From contig DATNJB010000012.1 in the NCBI GenBank assembly GCA_035604135.1, positions 1-52,794 on the forward strand: a stretch of DNA of 52,794 nt, written 5' to 3'. The DNA is from Poindextera sp035604135 (lineage in GTDB: Bacteria; Pseudomonadota; Alphaproteobacteria; Caulobacterales; Caulobacteraceae). The translations under genes were made by a program, and so were the position numbers. Positions 29,816 to 38,362 of this stretch are shown one piece after another. Every line of letters starts with the position of its first letter. Position 1 is the first letter of the stretch. Under the pieces are notes generated by a model. The model did not search any database and was not told the origin of the DNA. It saw only the letters and a program-made list of their open reading frames with translations.

Positions 29816-30484
29816 GTGCAGACGGGTGCGCGCGCGGCCGGGTTTGCGGTCGACGACCTGATCGCCTGTTACCAGCGCGGCGTCTTCCCGATGGCCGATG
29901 CGCGCGAGGACGAGCGCATCTTCCTGATCGACCCGGACCGGCGCGGCGTCATCCCGCTCGCCGACTTCCATGTCCCGCGTCGCCTTGCCCGCACGGTGAG
30001 GCGCGACCTTTTCACCGTGCGCGTCGACGGCGCCTACGCCGCGGTGATCGAGGCTTGCGCCGAATCAAGACCCGGCCGGCTCGAGACCTGGATCAACGCG
30101 CCCATCCAGTCGCTCTACGGCGACCTCTACGCCCGGGGTCTGGCTCACAGCATCGAGTGCTGGGACGGTGCGGCGCTGGTCGGCGGCCTCTACGGCGTTG
30201 CGATCGGCGCTGCCTTCTTCGGCGAGAGCATGTTTTCGATCGCGCGCGACGCATCCAAGGTCGCGCTGACCCACCTGGTCGCCAGGCTCGTCGTCGGCGG
30301 CTACCAGCTGCTGGACACCCAGTTCCTGACCAGCCACCTCGCGCAGTTCGGCGCGCAGGACATTCCGCGCGCACAGTATCGCAAGCGCTTGACCCACGCG
30401 CTGGCCACGGACGGCGATTTCTTCAGGATGCCCGCTTACGCGCCCGGCGCGTCCGTTTTGCAGGCTATCAGCCAGGCGTCGTAG
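29816..30484 (+). CDS. aat: Leucyl/phenylalanyl-tRNA-protein transferase
   Basis: A 222-residue enzyme of the N-degron pathway that adds Leu or Phe to proteins with an N-terminal Lys or Arg, marking them for ClpAP. Motifs: YQRGVFPM, PRRLARTVRRDLF, ETWINAPIQSLY, GLAHSIECWDG, GESMFSIARDASKVAL, and LLDTQFLTSHLAQFGA with IPRAQYRKRL. Starts at GTG 4 bases after accC. Its last 49 bases overlap the end of the convergent DUF2155 gene in another frame. Confidence 0.95.
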   Translation: MQTGARAAGFAVDDLIACYQRGVFPMADAREDERIFLIDPDRRGVIPLADFHVPRRLARTVRRDLFTVRVDGAYAAVIEACAESRPGRLETWINAPIQSLYGDLYARGLAHSIECWDGAALVGGLYGVAIGAAFFGESMFSIARDASKVALTHLVARLVVGGYQLLDTQFLTSHLAQFGAQDIPRAQYRKRLTHALATDGDFFRMPAYAPGASVLQAISQAS

Positions 30485-31056
30485 ACCGGGTGTTCGAAAG
30501 GGTGGACGCCCGGACCGTTGGCGAACATCCAGCCGCGGAACACCTGCTTGGGCGGCGGAGGCGGCTTGCCGTCGGGCGGAATGGGCTGGGAGTCGATCTC
30601 GATGTAACTGGCCGCGTCGGTGAAACCCTCGTCGGCGGCTGTGGTCTCGCAGGCGCGCACAACGAAGATCAGGCTCTTGTAGCGGATCGGCCGGTTGATC
30701 GGCGCTTCGAACCGGAGCGTCTCGGCGGTGACCTTGTCGAGCGCCTGCAGCACCGCCGCCTGGTAGCGCGGTCGCTTCATCGGCGGCGTCGGTTTGGCCG
30801 ACGACTCCGCGCTCGGCGATTCCGAGGTATCGGGCTGCACGTTGGCAGCTTCGCTTGGCGGCGACGGGGGGATGACCACCGCACCGGATAGCGCCGAGGC
30901 CGGCGGTGGCGCCTCTTCACCGGCGCTCGCCGGCACGCTGGAGGCTGTCTGGCCGGCGGGCTCGCTCTGTTGCGCCCTGACCAGCGCCCCGCTCGCCAGC
31001 CCGGCGGTCAGGACCAGCGCCGCCGCGAGCGCGATCGACTTGCGTGAAATGGACAC
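30436..31056 (-). CDS. DUF2155 periplasmic protein
   Basis: A 206-residue protein with an N-terminal signal segment (about residues 8-28, ending near LVRAQQ), a Pro/Ser/Ala-rich linker, and a C-terminal DUF2155 domain: APINRPIRYKSLIFVVRACET, YIEI, and VFRGWMFANGPGVHPFEHPVYDAWLIAC. Two conserved cysteines sit in this domain. The gene starts at GTG 4 bases after the NDUFA12 gene, a widespread alphaproteobacterial pair next to aat. Its role is not known. It overlaps the end of aat by 49 bases, so the coding ends of both are constrained. Confidence 0.9.
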   Translation of the reverse strand: MSISRKSIALAAALVLTAGLASGALVRAQQSEPAGQTASSVPASAGEEAPPPASALSGAVVIPPSPPSEAANVQPDTSESPSAESSAKPTPPMKRPRYQAAVLQALDKVTAETLRFEAPINRPIRYKSLIFVVRACETTAADEGFTDAASYIEIDSQPIPPDGKPPPPPKQVFRGWMFANGPGVHPFEHPVYDAWLIACKTDAPGA

Positions 31057-31060
31057 CGAG

Positions 31061-31456
31061 CTAGTCCGGCCGCCAGGCTTGATAGTCGCCGGTTGCGGGC
31101 GGCCGCTCGCCCGTACGCGCGATCGACCCCGGCGGCCGCCACGCCCCCAGCGTACCGGTCAGGTTGGGGATGTGCTCCTTCTCCCACGACCGCCGCTTCA
31201 GCGGCGCCACGGTGGGCGGATCGTCGAACGTGTAGTGCAGCCAGCCGTGCCAGTCCGGCGGCACCTTCGAGGCTTCCGCATAGCCGTTGTAGATTACCCA
31301 GCGACGCTTGCGGGCGTCGTAGCTGTCGCGGTTGTCTTTGGCCTCGTAGTAGCGGTTGCCGAAGTCGTCTTCGCCGATGAAGCGCCCACGGCGCCAAGCG
31401 GTGAAGCGGATGCCGATCGTGGCGCCGTTCCACCACGTGAAGATCGATTTCAGCAT
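31061..31456 (-). CDS. NADH:ubiquinone oxidoreductase subunit NDUFA12
   Basis: A 131-residue accessory subunit of respiratory complex I, found in alphaproteobacteria and mitochondria. Motifs: TIGIRFTAWRRGRFIGEDDFGNRYYE, RRWVIYNGYAEASKVPPDWHGWLHY, and a C-terminal PNLTGTLGAWRPPGS. It binds near the quinone-side arm and helps complex stability. The ATG at 31456 gives the family-typical length; an upstream in-frame start at 31528 would add 24 unrelated residues. It is divergent from the NrdJ-like gene and shares the region with the NrdR boxes. Confidence 0.94.
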   Translation of the reverse strand: MLKSIFTWWNGATIGIRFTAWRRGRFIGEDDFGNRYYEAKDNRDSYDARKRRWVIYNGYAEASKVPPDWHGWLHYTFDDPPTVAPLKRRSWEKEHIPNLTGTLGAWRPPGSIARTGERPPATGDYQAWRPD

Positions 31457-31524
31457 GGGCGGGACTATAGGCGCCGCGCCGCAGCGCGTCCAGGGCGGGG
31501 CACGGCGTCGTCCAGTCCCAACAT

Positions 31525-31572
31525 CCACAACATGTTGTGGAAAGGCTCGGCGCTCGCCTCAACATGTATTGC
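31525..31572 (+). promoter_or_regulatory. Tandem NrdR boxes
   Basis: Box 1 is the perfect 16-bp palindrome CCACAACATGTTGTGG (31525-31540). Box 2, CCTCAACATGTATTGC (31557-31572), matches it at 12 of 16 positions. The centres are 32 bp apart, three helical turns, the spacing at which NrdR, the ATP/dATP-sensing repressor of ribonucleotide reductase genes, binds paired boxes. They lie 44-91 bases before the ATG of the NrdJ-like gene. The boxes are seen; binding is inferred. Confidence 0.8.
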
Positions 31573-31615
31573 GGGGATGCCGGCCGCCGCCTAGGCTTGG
31601 TCGTCGGAGGCAGTG

Positions 31616-34375
31616 ATGCGCTTTTCGTCGAGGTTCGCGTCGTCCGTCGAGCGGCCAGAAACGCTGGCGGTGCGCGTCGGCGAGCGCCAGGGCCGCACGG
31701 TCGAGGCGCTGGCCCCCGTGCGGTGGACCCAGGCGCAGCTGGATGCCTGGCTGGAGTGGGCGGCGGCGCTGCCGGCCCTGCCCGCCGATGACCAAGGCGC
31801 CCCGCCCGCGGGACCAGCGGAGGCCTTCCTCGGGGGCGCGCCCGCGCGCTATGCCCAGCGGCTTGCCGCACGCGGCTGGTCCTTAGGCATCTTCGAGAGC
31901 CCAGCCGATGCCGGCCGTTTCGTCGCCGAGCTCCTGGCCACCGTGATCGACGGGATCGCCGCGGCCGCGCCCGCGCGCTTCGCAGCGCCCCCGCCGGCGC
32001 TTGCGCTCGGTTCGCCGGAGGCGACGGCCGCGATGGGCGGCGAGATCGCCGAGACCCAAGCCGCGACGCTTGCCGGCGACGCGCTCTCCGCCGCGCAGGC
32101 GCGGCTCGCGGCGGTAAGCGACGCCGTGGCGCGCTGCGAAGGCGATCGGGCGGCCTGCCTCGATCCGAACCGCAACCCCGCCTTGGGCCGCGCCGCCCGA
32201 GCGGCCCGGGATGCCGGCCTCTCCGATGCGCGGATCGCCGAGGCGATCGCGCGCGCCCCCGCCGCGGCGGCATCGCTGCTGGCGCCGCCGGCGCCGCCGC
32301 TCGGCCGGCTGGTCGTGCATGCGCCCGGCGCGCTCGCGGCCGCGGCGCCCGCGCTGGCGCACGCCGTCTGGGAAACCGGCCGGATCGTCGCGATATTCGA
32401 GGCGCGCGACGCAACCAAGGCGGCGGCGCTCGAGGCCGCGCCTCGGGTGGCGATCGACATCAACGCCTTCGGTTCCGGGCGCGCGCTCGACGCCGACGGG
32501 CTCGTCGCGGCGGTTCGGCTCTGGGTGGTCGCCCTGGAGATCGATCGCGCCATCGCCGGCGCAGACGCAGCTCCGGCCGCGATCACGCTTGCTGGCATCG
32601 GCGAGTGGCTGGTCGGCCAGGGCCTGGCCTACGATAGCGAGGCGGCGCGCAAGGCCGCGGCCGAGGCTTTCGCCCTCGCCACGGCGGCCGCGCTACACGC
32701 CTCAGGCGAGCTCTGCGCCGTGCTGGGACCGGGCGCCGGCGCGGCCGAAGGGCGCGACGTCGAAGCCGCCGCCATCGGCCGGATGGCGCAAGCCGGAGAC
32801 CGCGACTCCCCACTCGGGCGCCGCACGGCGCTGATGTTGGCCGAGGCGCTGGCGGGCGCAACGCGCACAGGTCTGCGGCCGAGCGCGATGACCGCGCTCT
32901 TCGACGACGCCGAGCTGGCCTTGCGCCTCGGCCGCGGCGGCCTGGGAGCGGCCCCATGGGTTGGCCCGGTCGCGCTTTCGGAGACCGAGGACGGCGAGAT
33001 CGTCCGTTGGCTCTCGGCCGATGCCTCTACCGGCCTGCAGGCAATCGGAGTCGATCCAGACCTTGCTGTCACCGCACTGTTGGGCCACCGCGAACTGGAC
33101 GATGCGCCGGGCGTCGACCTGTCGCGGCTAAGAGCCCGCGGGTTCACCGACCACGAGATCGACGCAGCGTTGGCGGTGCTGGCCGAAGCCGGTTCGCTCA
33201 AGCGCGCGTTCGCGCCGGCTGTAATCGGCGAGGGGTTCGTCCGCGACGTTCTGGGCGCCTCGGCGGACGCGCTCGCCGACGAGGGCCTCGACGTGCTGGC
33301 GCTGGCCGGATTCTCGGCCACAGAGATCGCCGAGGCGGACCGCTACGTCTTCGGCGCCCACGAACTGGCCGCGAGCGACTTGCCGGCCGCGGCGAAGGCG
33401 CTGCTCGCGGGGGCGGCAGATGTCGCGCCGGCTGCGCGGCTGGCCATGCAGGCGGCCTGCGAGGCCTTCACATCCGCCCCGGCGCTCAGCCCGATCCCGC
33501 TCGACTGGGGCGCCCGGCCCGACCAGATCGGCCCGTTGATCAGCGAAGCTGTGCGCGTGGGCGCGCGCGGCGTGTGGCTGCAGCGGAAGCTGGCGCCGGC
33601 CGACTTCCGGCTTGACCTGCCGGTATTCGAGGAGCCGGAGCGGAAGCAGGCCCCCGCACCGGCGCCGATTGTCACCGAGCGGATCGTTGAAACCGTGGTC
33701 CAGCGCGATCCGGTCCGCCGCCGCCTGCCCGACCGGCGCAAGGGCTACATCCAGAAAGCCGCGGTCGGGGGCCACAAGGTCTACCTGCACACCGGCGAGT
33801 ACGACGACGGCGCGCTGGGCGAGGTGTTCATCGACATGCACAAGGAGGGCGCGGCCTTCCGCTCGTTGATGAACAACTTCGCCATCGCCGTTTCCATCGG
33901 CCTGCAGTACGGCGTGCCGCTGGACGAGTTTGTCGACGCGTTCGTCTTCACCCGCTTCGAGCCGGCCGGCCCGGTGACCGGCAACGACTCCATCCGCTCG
34001 GCGACCTCGATCCTCGACTACCTCTTCCGCGAGCTGGCCGTCTCGTACCTGGACCGCGACGACCTCGCGAACGCCGATCCTCACGAGTTCAACGCTGACG
34101 GCCTGGGTCATGGGTCGGCGGAGGGCGAGCCGGCCGCGACCGAGGCGCAATCGGTGCCCGCCTCGCGCTACATCTCCAAGGGCTTCAGCCGCGGCTCGGC
34201 GCCCGACAACCTGGTCTTCCTGCCGGCGCCCACCAGGAAGGCTGCGCCCTCACGCGAAGAGACCAGCCACCTGCAGGAGGAGGTCTGCCCTGCCTGCGGC
34301 GACTTCGCGCTCGTGCGCCGCGGCGGGCTGCTCGTCTGCGAAAGCTGCGGCGCCGCGCCCGAACAGGCGGGCTAG
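31616..34375 (+). CDS. NrdJ-derived protein lacking the reductase active site
   Basis: A 919-residue protein. The end is clearly that of B12-dependent ribonucleotide reductase NrdJ: PDRRKGYIQKAAVGGHKVYLHTGEYDD through NDSIRSATSILDYLFRELAVSY (TSCPD domain, about 700-822) and a four-Cys ribbon CPAC..CESC (about 890-914). Weaker NrdJ echoes run through the rest: CEGDRAACLDPNRNPALGR (about 173), WLVGQGLAYDSEAARKAAAEAF, ARGFTDHEIDAAL. But the N-x-C-x-E motif and the other active-site cysteines are absent; only four cysteines lie outside the ribbon. The N-terminal two thirds are Ala-rich and shortened. The frame is intact for 919 codons, so it is not a simple pseudogene. Start ATG follows GGAGG. 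NrdR boxes upstream tie it to dNTP control. Confidence 0.8.
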   Translation: MRFSSRFASSVERPETLAVRVGERQGRTVEALAPVRWTQAQLDAWLEWAAALPALPADDQGAPPAGPAEAFLGGAPARYAQRLAARGWSLGIFESPADAGRFVAELLATVIDGIAAAAPARFAAPPPALALGSPEATAAMGGEIAETQAATLAGDALSAAQARLAAVSDAVARCEGDRAACLDPNRNPALGRAARAARDAGLSDARIAEAIARAPAAAASLLAPPAPPLGRLVVHAPGALAAAAPALAHAVWETGRIVAIFEARDATKAAALEAAPRVAIDINAFGSGRALDADGLVAAVRLWVVALEIDRAIAGADAAPAAITLAGIGEWLVGQGLAYDSEAARKAAAEAFALATAAALHASGELCAVLGPGAGAAEGRDVEAAAIGRMAQAGDRDSPLGRRTALMLAEALAGATRTGLRPSAMTALFDDAELALRLGRGGLGAAPWVGPVALSETEDGEIVRWLSADASTGLQAIGVDPDLAVTALLGHRELDDAPGVDLSRLRARGFTDHEIDAALAVLAEAGSLKRAFAPAVIGEGFVRDVLGASADALADEGLDVLALAGFSATEIAEADRYVFGAHELAASDLPAAAKALLAGAADVAPAARLAMQAACEAFTSAPALSPIPLDWGARPDQIGPLISEAVRVGARGVWLQRKLAPADFRLDLPVFEEPERKQAPAPAPIVTERIVETVVQRDPVRRRLPDRRKGYIQKAAVGGHKVYLHTGEYDDGALGEVFIDMHKEGAAFRSLMNNFAIAVSIGLQYGVPLDEFVDAFVFTRFEPAGPVTGNDSIRSATSILDYLFRELAVSYLDRDDLANADPHEFNADGLGHGSAEGEPAATEAQSVPASRYISKGFSRGSAPDNLVFLPAPTRKAAPSREETSHLQEEVCPACGDFALVRRGGLLVCESCGAAPEQAG

Positions 34376-34437
34376 CCTCTCGACGCCGCCGACGTGAACG
34401 GCGATATCTCACCGATCACAACCATTGGGGCTTGCCT

Positions 34438-35079
34438 ATGCTGACCGTTCACCACCTCGGCGTTTCGCAATCGGAGCGCATCGTTTGGCTCTGCGAGGAG
34501 CTGGGCATCCCCTACGAGCTCAGGGTCTACGATCGGGACCCGATCACGCGGCTGGGACCGCCGGAATACAAGGCGCTGCACCCGCTGGGCACCGCGCCGA
34601 TCATCACCGACGGCGATGTCGTGCTGCCGGAGTCGGGCGCCATCATGGAATACATCATCGGCAAGTACGGCGAGGGGCGGCTGAGCGTCGGGCCGGACAA
34701 GCCAAACTATGCCGACTACCTGTTCTGGTTCCACTTCGCCAACGGCTCGATGATGCCGAGCCAGATGCGGGTGATGTTCCTGAACATGGCCGGCGCCGGC
34801 GAGGATGATCCCCGCGCCCGCTTCATGCGGGAACGGGCTGAGACGCCATGGCGAATGGTCGAGCAGCGCCTGGGCGAGGTCCCCTATTTCGCCGGCGACG
34901 AGTTCACCGCGGCGGATATCATCATGGGCTTCATCCTGACCACCATGCGTGCGTTCGTAGCGCGCGACCTCGCCGACCAGCCGAATATCCGCGCCTATCT
35001 GAAGCGTATCGGCGAGCGGCCGGCCTACCAGCGCGCCATGGCCAAGGGCGACCCCAAGATGACGCCCATGCTGAGCTGA
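34438..35079 (+). CDS. Glutathione S-transferase family protein
   Basis: A 213-residue GST. The thioredoxin-like N-terminal domain shows LTVHHLGVSQSERIVWLCEELGIPYEL with Ser in the usual activating region, HPLGTAPIITDGD (cis-Pro) and LPESGAIMEYI (glutathione-binding ES). The helical C-terminal domain has FAGDEFTAADIIMGF, the N-capping box. The ATG at 34438 was chosen; a TTG six bases upstream is unlikely. The substrate is unknown. It follows the NrdJ-like gene by 62 bases with no evident functional link. Confidence 0.92.
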   Translation: MLTVHHLGVSQSERIVWLCEELGIPYELRVYDRDPITRLGPPEYKALHPLGTAPIITDGDVVLPESGAIMEYIIGKYGEGRLSVGPDKPNYADYLFWFHFANGSMMPSQMRVMFLNMAGAGEDDPRARFMRERAETPWRMVEQRLGEVPYFAGDEFTAADIIMGFILTTMRAFVARDLADQPNIRAYLKRIGERPAYQRAMAKGDPKMTPMLS

Positions 35080-35147
35080 GGCGACTTGGCCCCAAGCTTG
35101 CGAGCGCACGGCAGACCGCGGGTCAAACCGTCTTGAGGTGTGCCGAA

Positions 35148-35633
35148 ATGAAAACCGCTGCGCTCGTGATCGCGCTCACTCTCGCCGCCGCGCCGGCGCT
35201 GGCGCAGAACGCCGCCCAGGTCAGCCGCGCCGAGGCCGGCGGCGACTGCCCGCACTGCAACCTGTTCCAGGCCGATCTCGGCAACAAGGAGCTGAAGGGC
35301 CGCGACTTTGCCGGCGCCCGGCTTCGCCAGTCGGACATGAGCCTTTCGGTCTTCAACCACACGACCTTCGCCGGCGCCGACCTGCGCGACGTGAATGGCT
35401 ATGGCGCGCTCTTTACCGACGTGAACTTCGCCGGCGCAAACATGACCAACGCGACGCTGGTCGGCTCCTACCTCCAGGGCGCCAACTTCCGCGGCGCCCG
35501 GCTGTCGGGCGTGAACCTCTCGGGCGCGGAAATGGACCGGGCCGTCGGCCTGAGCCAGGCGCAGCTCGACGAAGCCTGCGGCGACGACTCCACCCGCCTT
35601 CCTCGCGGCCTCCGACTGCCCGAGTGCCGCTAG
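35148..35633 (+). CDS. Secreted pentapeptide-repeat protein
   Basis: A 161-residue protein with a signal peptide (MKTAALVIALTLAAAPALAQ) and about eight tandem pentapeptide repeats of the A(D/N)Lxx type: LFQADLGNKELKGRDFAGARL, TFAGADLRDVNGYG, NFAGANMTNATLVGSYLQGANFRGARLSGVNLSGAEM. These form a right-handed square beta-helix. A Cys pair CPHC precedes the repeats and two more cysteines follow, likely disulfide-capped. No known partner; export argues against a gyrase-protection role like Qnr. Confidence 0.9.
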   Translation: MKTAALVIALTLAAAPALAQNAAQVSRAEAGGDCPHCNLFQADLGNKELKGRDFAGARLRQSDMSLSVFNHTTFAGADLRDVNGYGALFTDVNFAGANMTNATLVGSYLQGANFRGARLSGVNLSGAEMDRAVGLSQAQLDEACGDDSTRLPRGLRLPECR

Positions 35634-35648
35634 CGGTCACCCGCTAGC
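35629..35648. terminator. Hairpin shared by convergent genes
   Basis: GCTAGCGG-TCAC-CCGCTAGC forms an 8-bp stem with a 4-base loop. The stop codons of the pentapeptide gene (35631-35633) and aspS (35644-35646, read on minus) lie in opposite arms. It may act as a terminator for both, but no T run follows on either strand. Confidence 0.4.
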
Positions 35649-37425
35649 CCTTCGGCGGCGTCACCAGGCGGATGTTCAGCTCCTTGAGCTGACGCTCGCT
35701 CACCTTCGACGGCGCGCCCATCATCAGGTCCTCGGCCTGCTGGTTCAGCGGAAAGGCGATGACCTCGCGGATGGCGTGGACACCGGCCAGCAGCATGACG
35801 ATCCGGTCGATGCCGGGCGCGACGCCGGCGTGCGGCGGCGCGCCATAGCGGAACGCGTTCAGCAGGCCGGCGAACTGGGTCTCGACCTCCTCGCGGCTGT
35901 AGCCGGCAAGCTCGAATGCCTTGATCATGATTTCCGGCCGGTGGTTCCGGACCGCGCCCGACGACAGCTCCACCCCGTTGCAAACGATGTCGTACTGCCA
36001 GGCGGTGATCTCGAGCGGATCGTTGGTCTTGAACGCCTCCATCTCGCCCTGCGGCATCGAGAAGGGGTTGTGGAAGAAGTCGATCTTCTTGTCTTCCTCG
36101 TTGTACTCGTACATCGGAAAGTCGACGATCCAGCAGAACTTGAACTGCGCCTCGTCGATGAGGCCGAGATCGGTCCCGACCTTCGTCCGCGCCGCGCCGG
36201 CGAAGCGGTAGAAGGCCCTCGGATCGCCGGCTGCGAAGAAGGCCCCATCGCCAACCTTCAAGCCAAGTTGCTGGCGGAGCGCCTCGGTGCGCTCGGGCCC
36301 AAGGTTGCGCGCCACCGGACCGGCGCCGCCGTCCTCGCCGTCGCGCCAGAAGATGTAGGCCATGCCCGGCTGGCCCTCGCCCTTCGCCCAGGCGTCCATG
36401 CGGTCGCAGAAGGCGCGCGAGCCGCCGCCGGGCGCGGGAATCGCCCAGATCGCCGCTTTTGGCTGTTCGAGGATGCGGGCGAAGACACCGAAGTTCGATC
36501 CGCGAAAATGTTCGGAGACATCGGCCATCTCGATCGGGTTGCGCAGGTCCGGCTTGTCGCTCCCATACTTGCCGATCGCCTCGCGGTAGGGGATGCGGGG
36601 GAACGGCGCCGGGGTCACGGGCTTCCCCTCGGCGAACTCCTCGAAAACGCCCTGCATCACCGCCTCGATGACGGCGAACACGTCCTCCTGGGTCGCGAAG
36701 CTCATCTCCATGTCGAGCTGGTAGAACTCGCCGGGCGAGCGGTCGGCGCGCGCCGCCTCGTCGCGAAAACAGGGCGCGATCTGGAAGTAGCGGTCGAAGC
36801 CGGAGACCATCAGCAGCTGCTTGAACTGCTGCGGCGCCTGCGGCAGCGCATAGAACGTCCCGGGATGCAGGCGGGAGGGCACCAGAAAGTCGCGCGCGCC
36901 CTCCGGCGAAGAGGCGGTCAGGATCGGCGTCGTGAACTCCAGGAAGCCCTGCTCGACCATGCGGCGGCGGATCGAGTCGATGACCTTCGAGCGCAGCACG
37001 ATGTTGGCGTGCAGTGTCTCGCGCCGGAGGTCGAGGTAGCGGTACTTGAGCCTGAGATCCTCCGGATAGTCGGGCTCGCCGAACACCGGCACCGGCAGCT
37101 CGGCGGCTCCAGACAGCACTTCGAGCGCGTCCACACGCACCTCGACCTCGCCGGTCGGCAGGTTGGGGTTGATGGTGTCGTCCGAGCGGGCGACCACCTG
37201 CCCATCGACCGTGATCACGCTCTCAGCGCGCAGCCGCTCGGCGAGAGCGAAGTCCGGGGTTCCGGGGCTCAACACCAACTGGGTGAGGCCGTAGTGGTCG
37301 CGCAGGTCGATGAACAACAGCCCGCCGTGGTCGCGCTTGCGATGGATCCAACCCGACAGGCGCGCAGGCTGGCCCGCGTCGGCCAGGCGGAGCTCGCCGC
37401 AGGTGTGGGTGCGATAGGCGTGCAT
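35644..37425 (-). CDS. aspS: Aspartyl-tRNA synthetase
   Basis: A 593-residue class IIb synthetase. The N-terminal OB domain starts HAYRTHTCGELR with GWIHRKRDHGGLLFIDLRD. Class II motif 2 is FRDEAARADRSPGEFYQLDMEMSF, the bacterial GAD insert follows, and motif 3 is GVAPGIDRIVMLL. The His in the HRKRDHGG stretch is the residue linked in other bacteria to non-discriminating enzymes that also charge tRNA-Asn and then need GatCAB. That is a hint, not proof. I chose the ATG at 37425 as the typical start; an ATG at 37479 would add 18 residues. Confidence 0.94.
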   Translation of the reverse strand: MHAYRTHTCGELRLADAGQPARLSGWIHRKRDHGGLLFIDLRDHYGLTQLVLSPGTPDFALAERLRAESVITVDGQVVARSDDTINPNLPTGEVEVRVDALEVLSGAAELPVPVFGEPDYPEDLRLKYRYLDLRRETLHANIVLRSKVIDSIRRRMVEQGFLEFTTPILTASSPEGARDFLVPSRLHPGTFYALPQAPQQFKQLLMVSGFDRYFQIAPCFRDEAARADRSPGEFYQLDMEMSFATQEDVFAVIEAVMQGVFEEFAEGKPVTPAPFPRIPYREAIGKYGSDKPDLRNPIEMADVSEHFRGSNFGVFARILEQPKAAIWAIPAPGGGSRAFCDRMDAWAKGEGQPGMAYIFWRDGEDGGAGPVARNLGPERTEALRQQLGLKVGDGAFFAAGDPRAFYRFAGAARTKVGTDLGLIDEAQFKFCWIVDFPMYEYNEEDKKIDFFHNPFSMPQGEMEAFKTNDPLEITAWQYDIVCNGVELSSGAVRNHRPEIMIKAFELAGYSREEVETQFAGLLNAFRYGAPPHAGVAPGIDRIVMLLAGVHAIREVIAFPLNQQAEDLMMGAPSKVSERQLKELNIRLVTPPKG

Positions 37426-37516
37426 GCGCGGATCTTCGCCGACTAAGAGGGCCGATTTCGAAAGGCGCGGAAGGGACATGACCCGCCCGGCATGTCAAGG
37501 TCGCGGCGGCGCGCGC

Positions 37517-38362
37517 TCAGCCGCCTTGCGACGGAACCTCCAGGTCGCAGGGGTCGAAGTTGTCGCCCTTGGCCGCGCGCCGAGCTGCGGCTTCGGCCTT
37601 GAAATAGGCGCTGCCAGTGTCGAGCACCCGCACGTCGGGGCGAACGCCGGCCGGCATGTCGGCCAGCACCTGCAGGCTCACCATCCGGTCCTTGGGATCG
37701 GCCACGGGGTCGCCGGTCTTGATCGCGCGGACGGCCGCGAGCCCAGCGACGACACGCCCGACCGGCGTGTACTTCTCGTTCAGACCGGGCTGCTCGCCAC
37801 GCATCAGGAAGAACTGACTGTTGGCGCTGTCGGGGTCCTGCGAGCGGGCCATGCCCATCACGCCGGCGCAGAACAGGCCAACGCCGCGCACCTTGCCGTC
37901 GACGGTCAGCGCGGCCATGGCGTCGGGCTGGCCGACCACCGGGAGCGCCCCCACAAAACCGATCGCGCCGCCGGGTACGGGCACAAGGTCCGTGACGCCC
38001 GAGCCAAGCCCCGGCGCGTAGCGGAAATCGAACTCCGCCTTGACGTTCGGCAGGCTCGACGATCCCTTGCCGTTGTTCTGCGGGTCGCCCGTTTGGTCCA
38101 TGAACCCGTCGATCACGCGGAAGAAGGTGAGCCCGTCGTAGAAGTGCTGGCGGACAAGCGTCTCGACCTGGGCGACCGCGGCCGGCGCCACCGCCGGATA
38201 GAGCTCGACGATGACGCGGCCCTGGCTGGTGTCGATCACCAGCGTGTTCTGCACATCGACCGGACGCCAGTCTGCGGCGCTCGGACCGGCGGGGGCGGCA
38301 GTCGAGGAACCGGCCGTCAGGGCCGCGGCCAGCACGGCGATCGCAACGCTACTTCGCAGCAT
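37517..38362 (-). CDS. Periplasmic cyclophilin-type peptidyl-prolyl isomerase
   Basis: A 281-residue protein with a signal peptide (about residues 1-23) and a cyclophilin domain: VIDTSQGRVIVELYPAVAPAAVAQVETLV, FYDGLTFFRVIDGFMDQTGDP (catalytic Arg), GVMGMARSQDPDSANSQFFL, and YTPVGRVVAGLAAVRAI. It speeds proline isomerisation of exported proteins. An extension of about 60 residues with charged repeats ends the protein. Its ATG lies 14 bases inside the end of coaD, so it is coupled to it. Confidence 0.93.
   Translation of the reverse strand: MLRSSVAIAVLAAALTAGSSTAAPAGPSAADWRPVDVQNTLVIDTSQGRVIVELYPAVAPAAVAQVETLVRQHFYDGLTFFRVIDGFMDQTGDPQNNGKGSSSLPNVKAEFDFRYAPGLGSGVTDLVPVPGGAIGFVGALPVVGQPDAMAALTVDGKVRGVGLFCAGVMGMARSQDPDSANSQFFLMRGEQPGLNEKYTPVGRVVAGLAAVRAIKTGDPVADPKDRMVSLQVLADMPAGVRPDVRVLDTGSAYFKAEAAARRAAKGDNFDPCDLEVPSQGG

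Noticed and set aside
31613..34375. Treating the NrdJ-like gene as a plain pseudogene
   Set aside because: The frame is open for 919 codons with a good ribosome site, NrdR boxes and an intact C-terminal zinc ribbon, which argues for a maintained protein.
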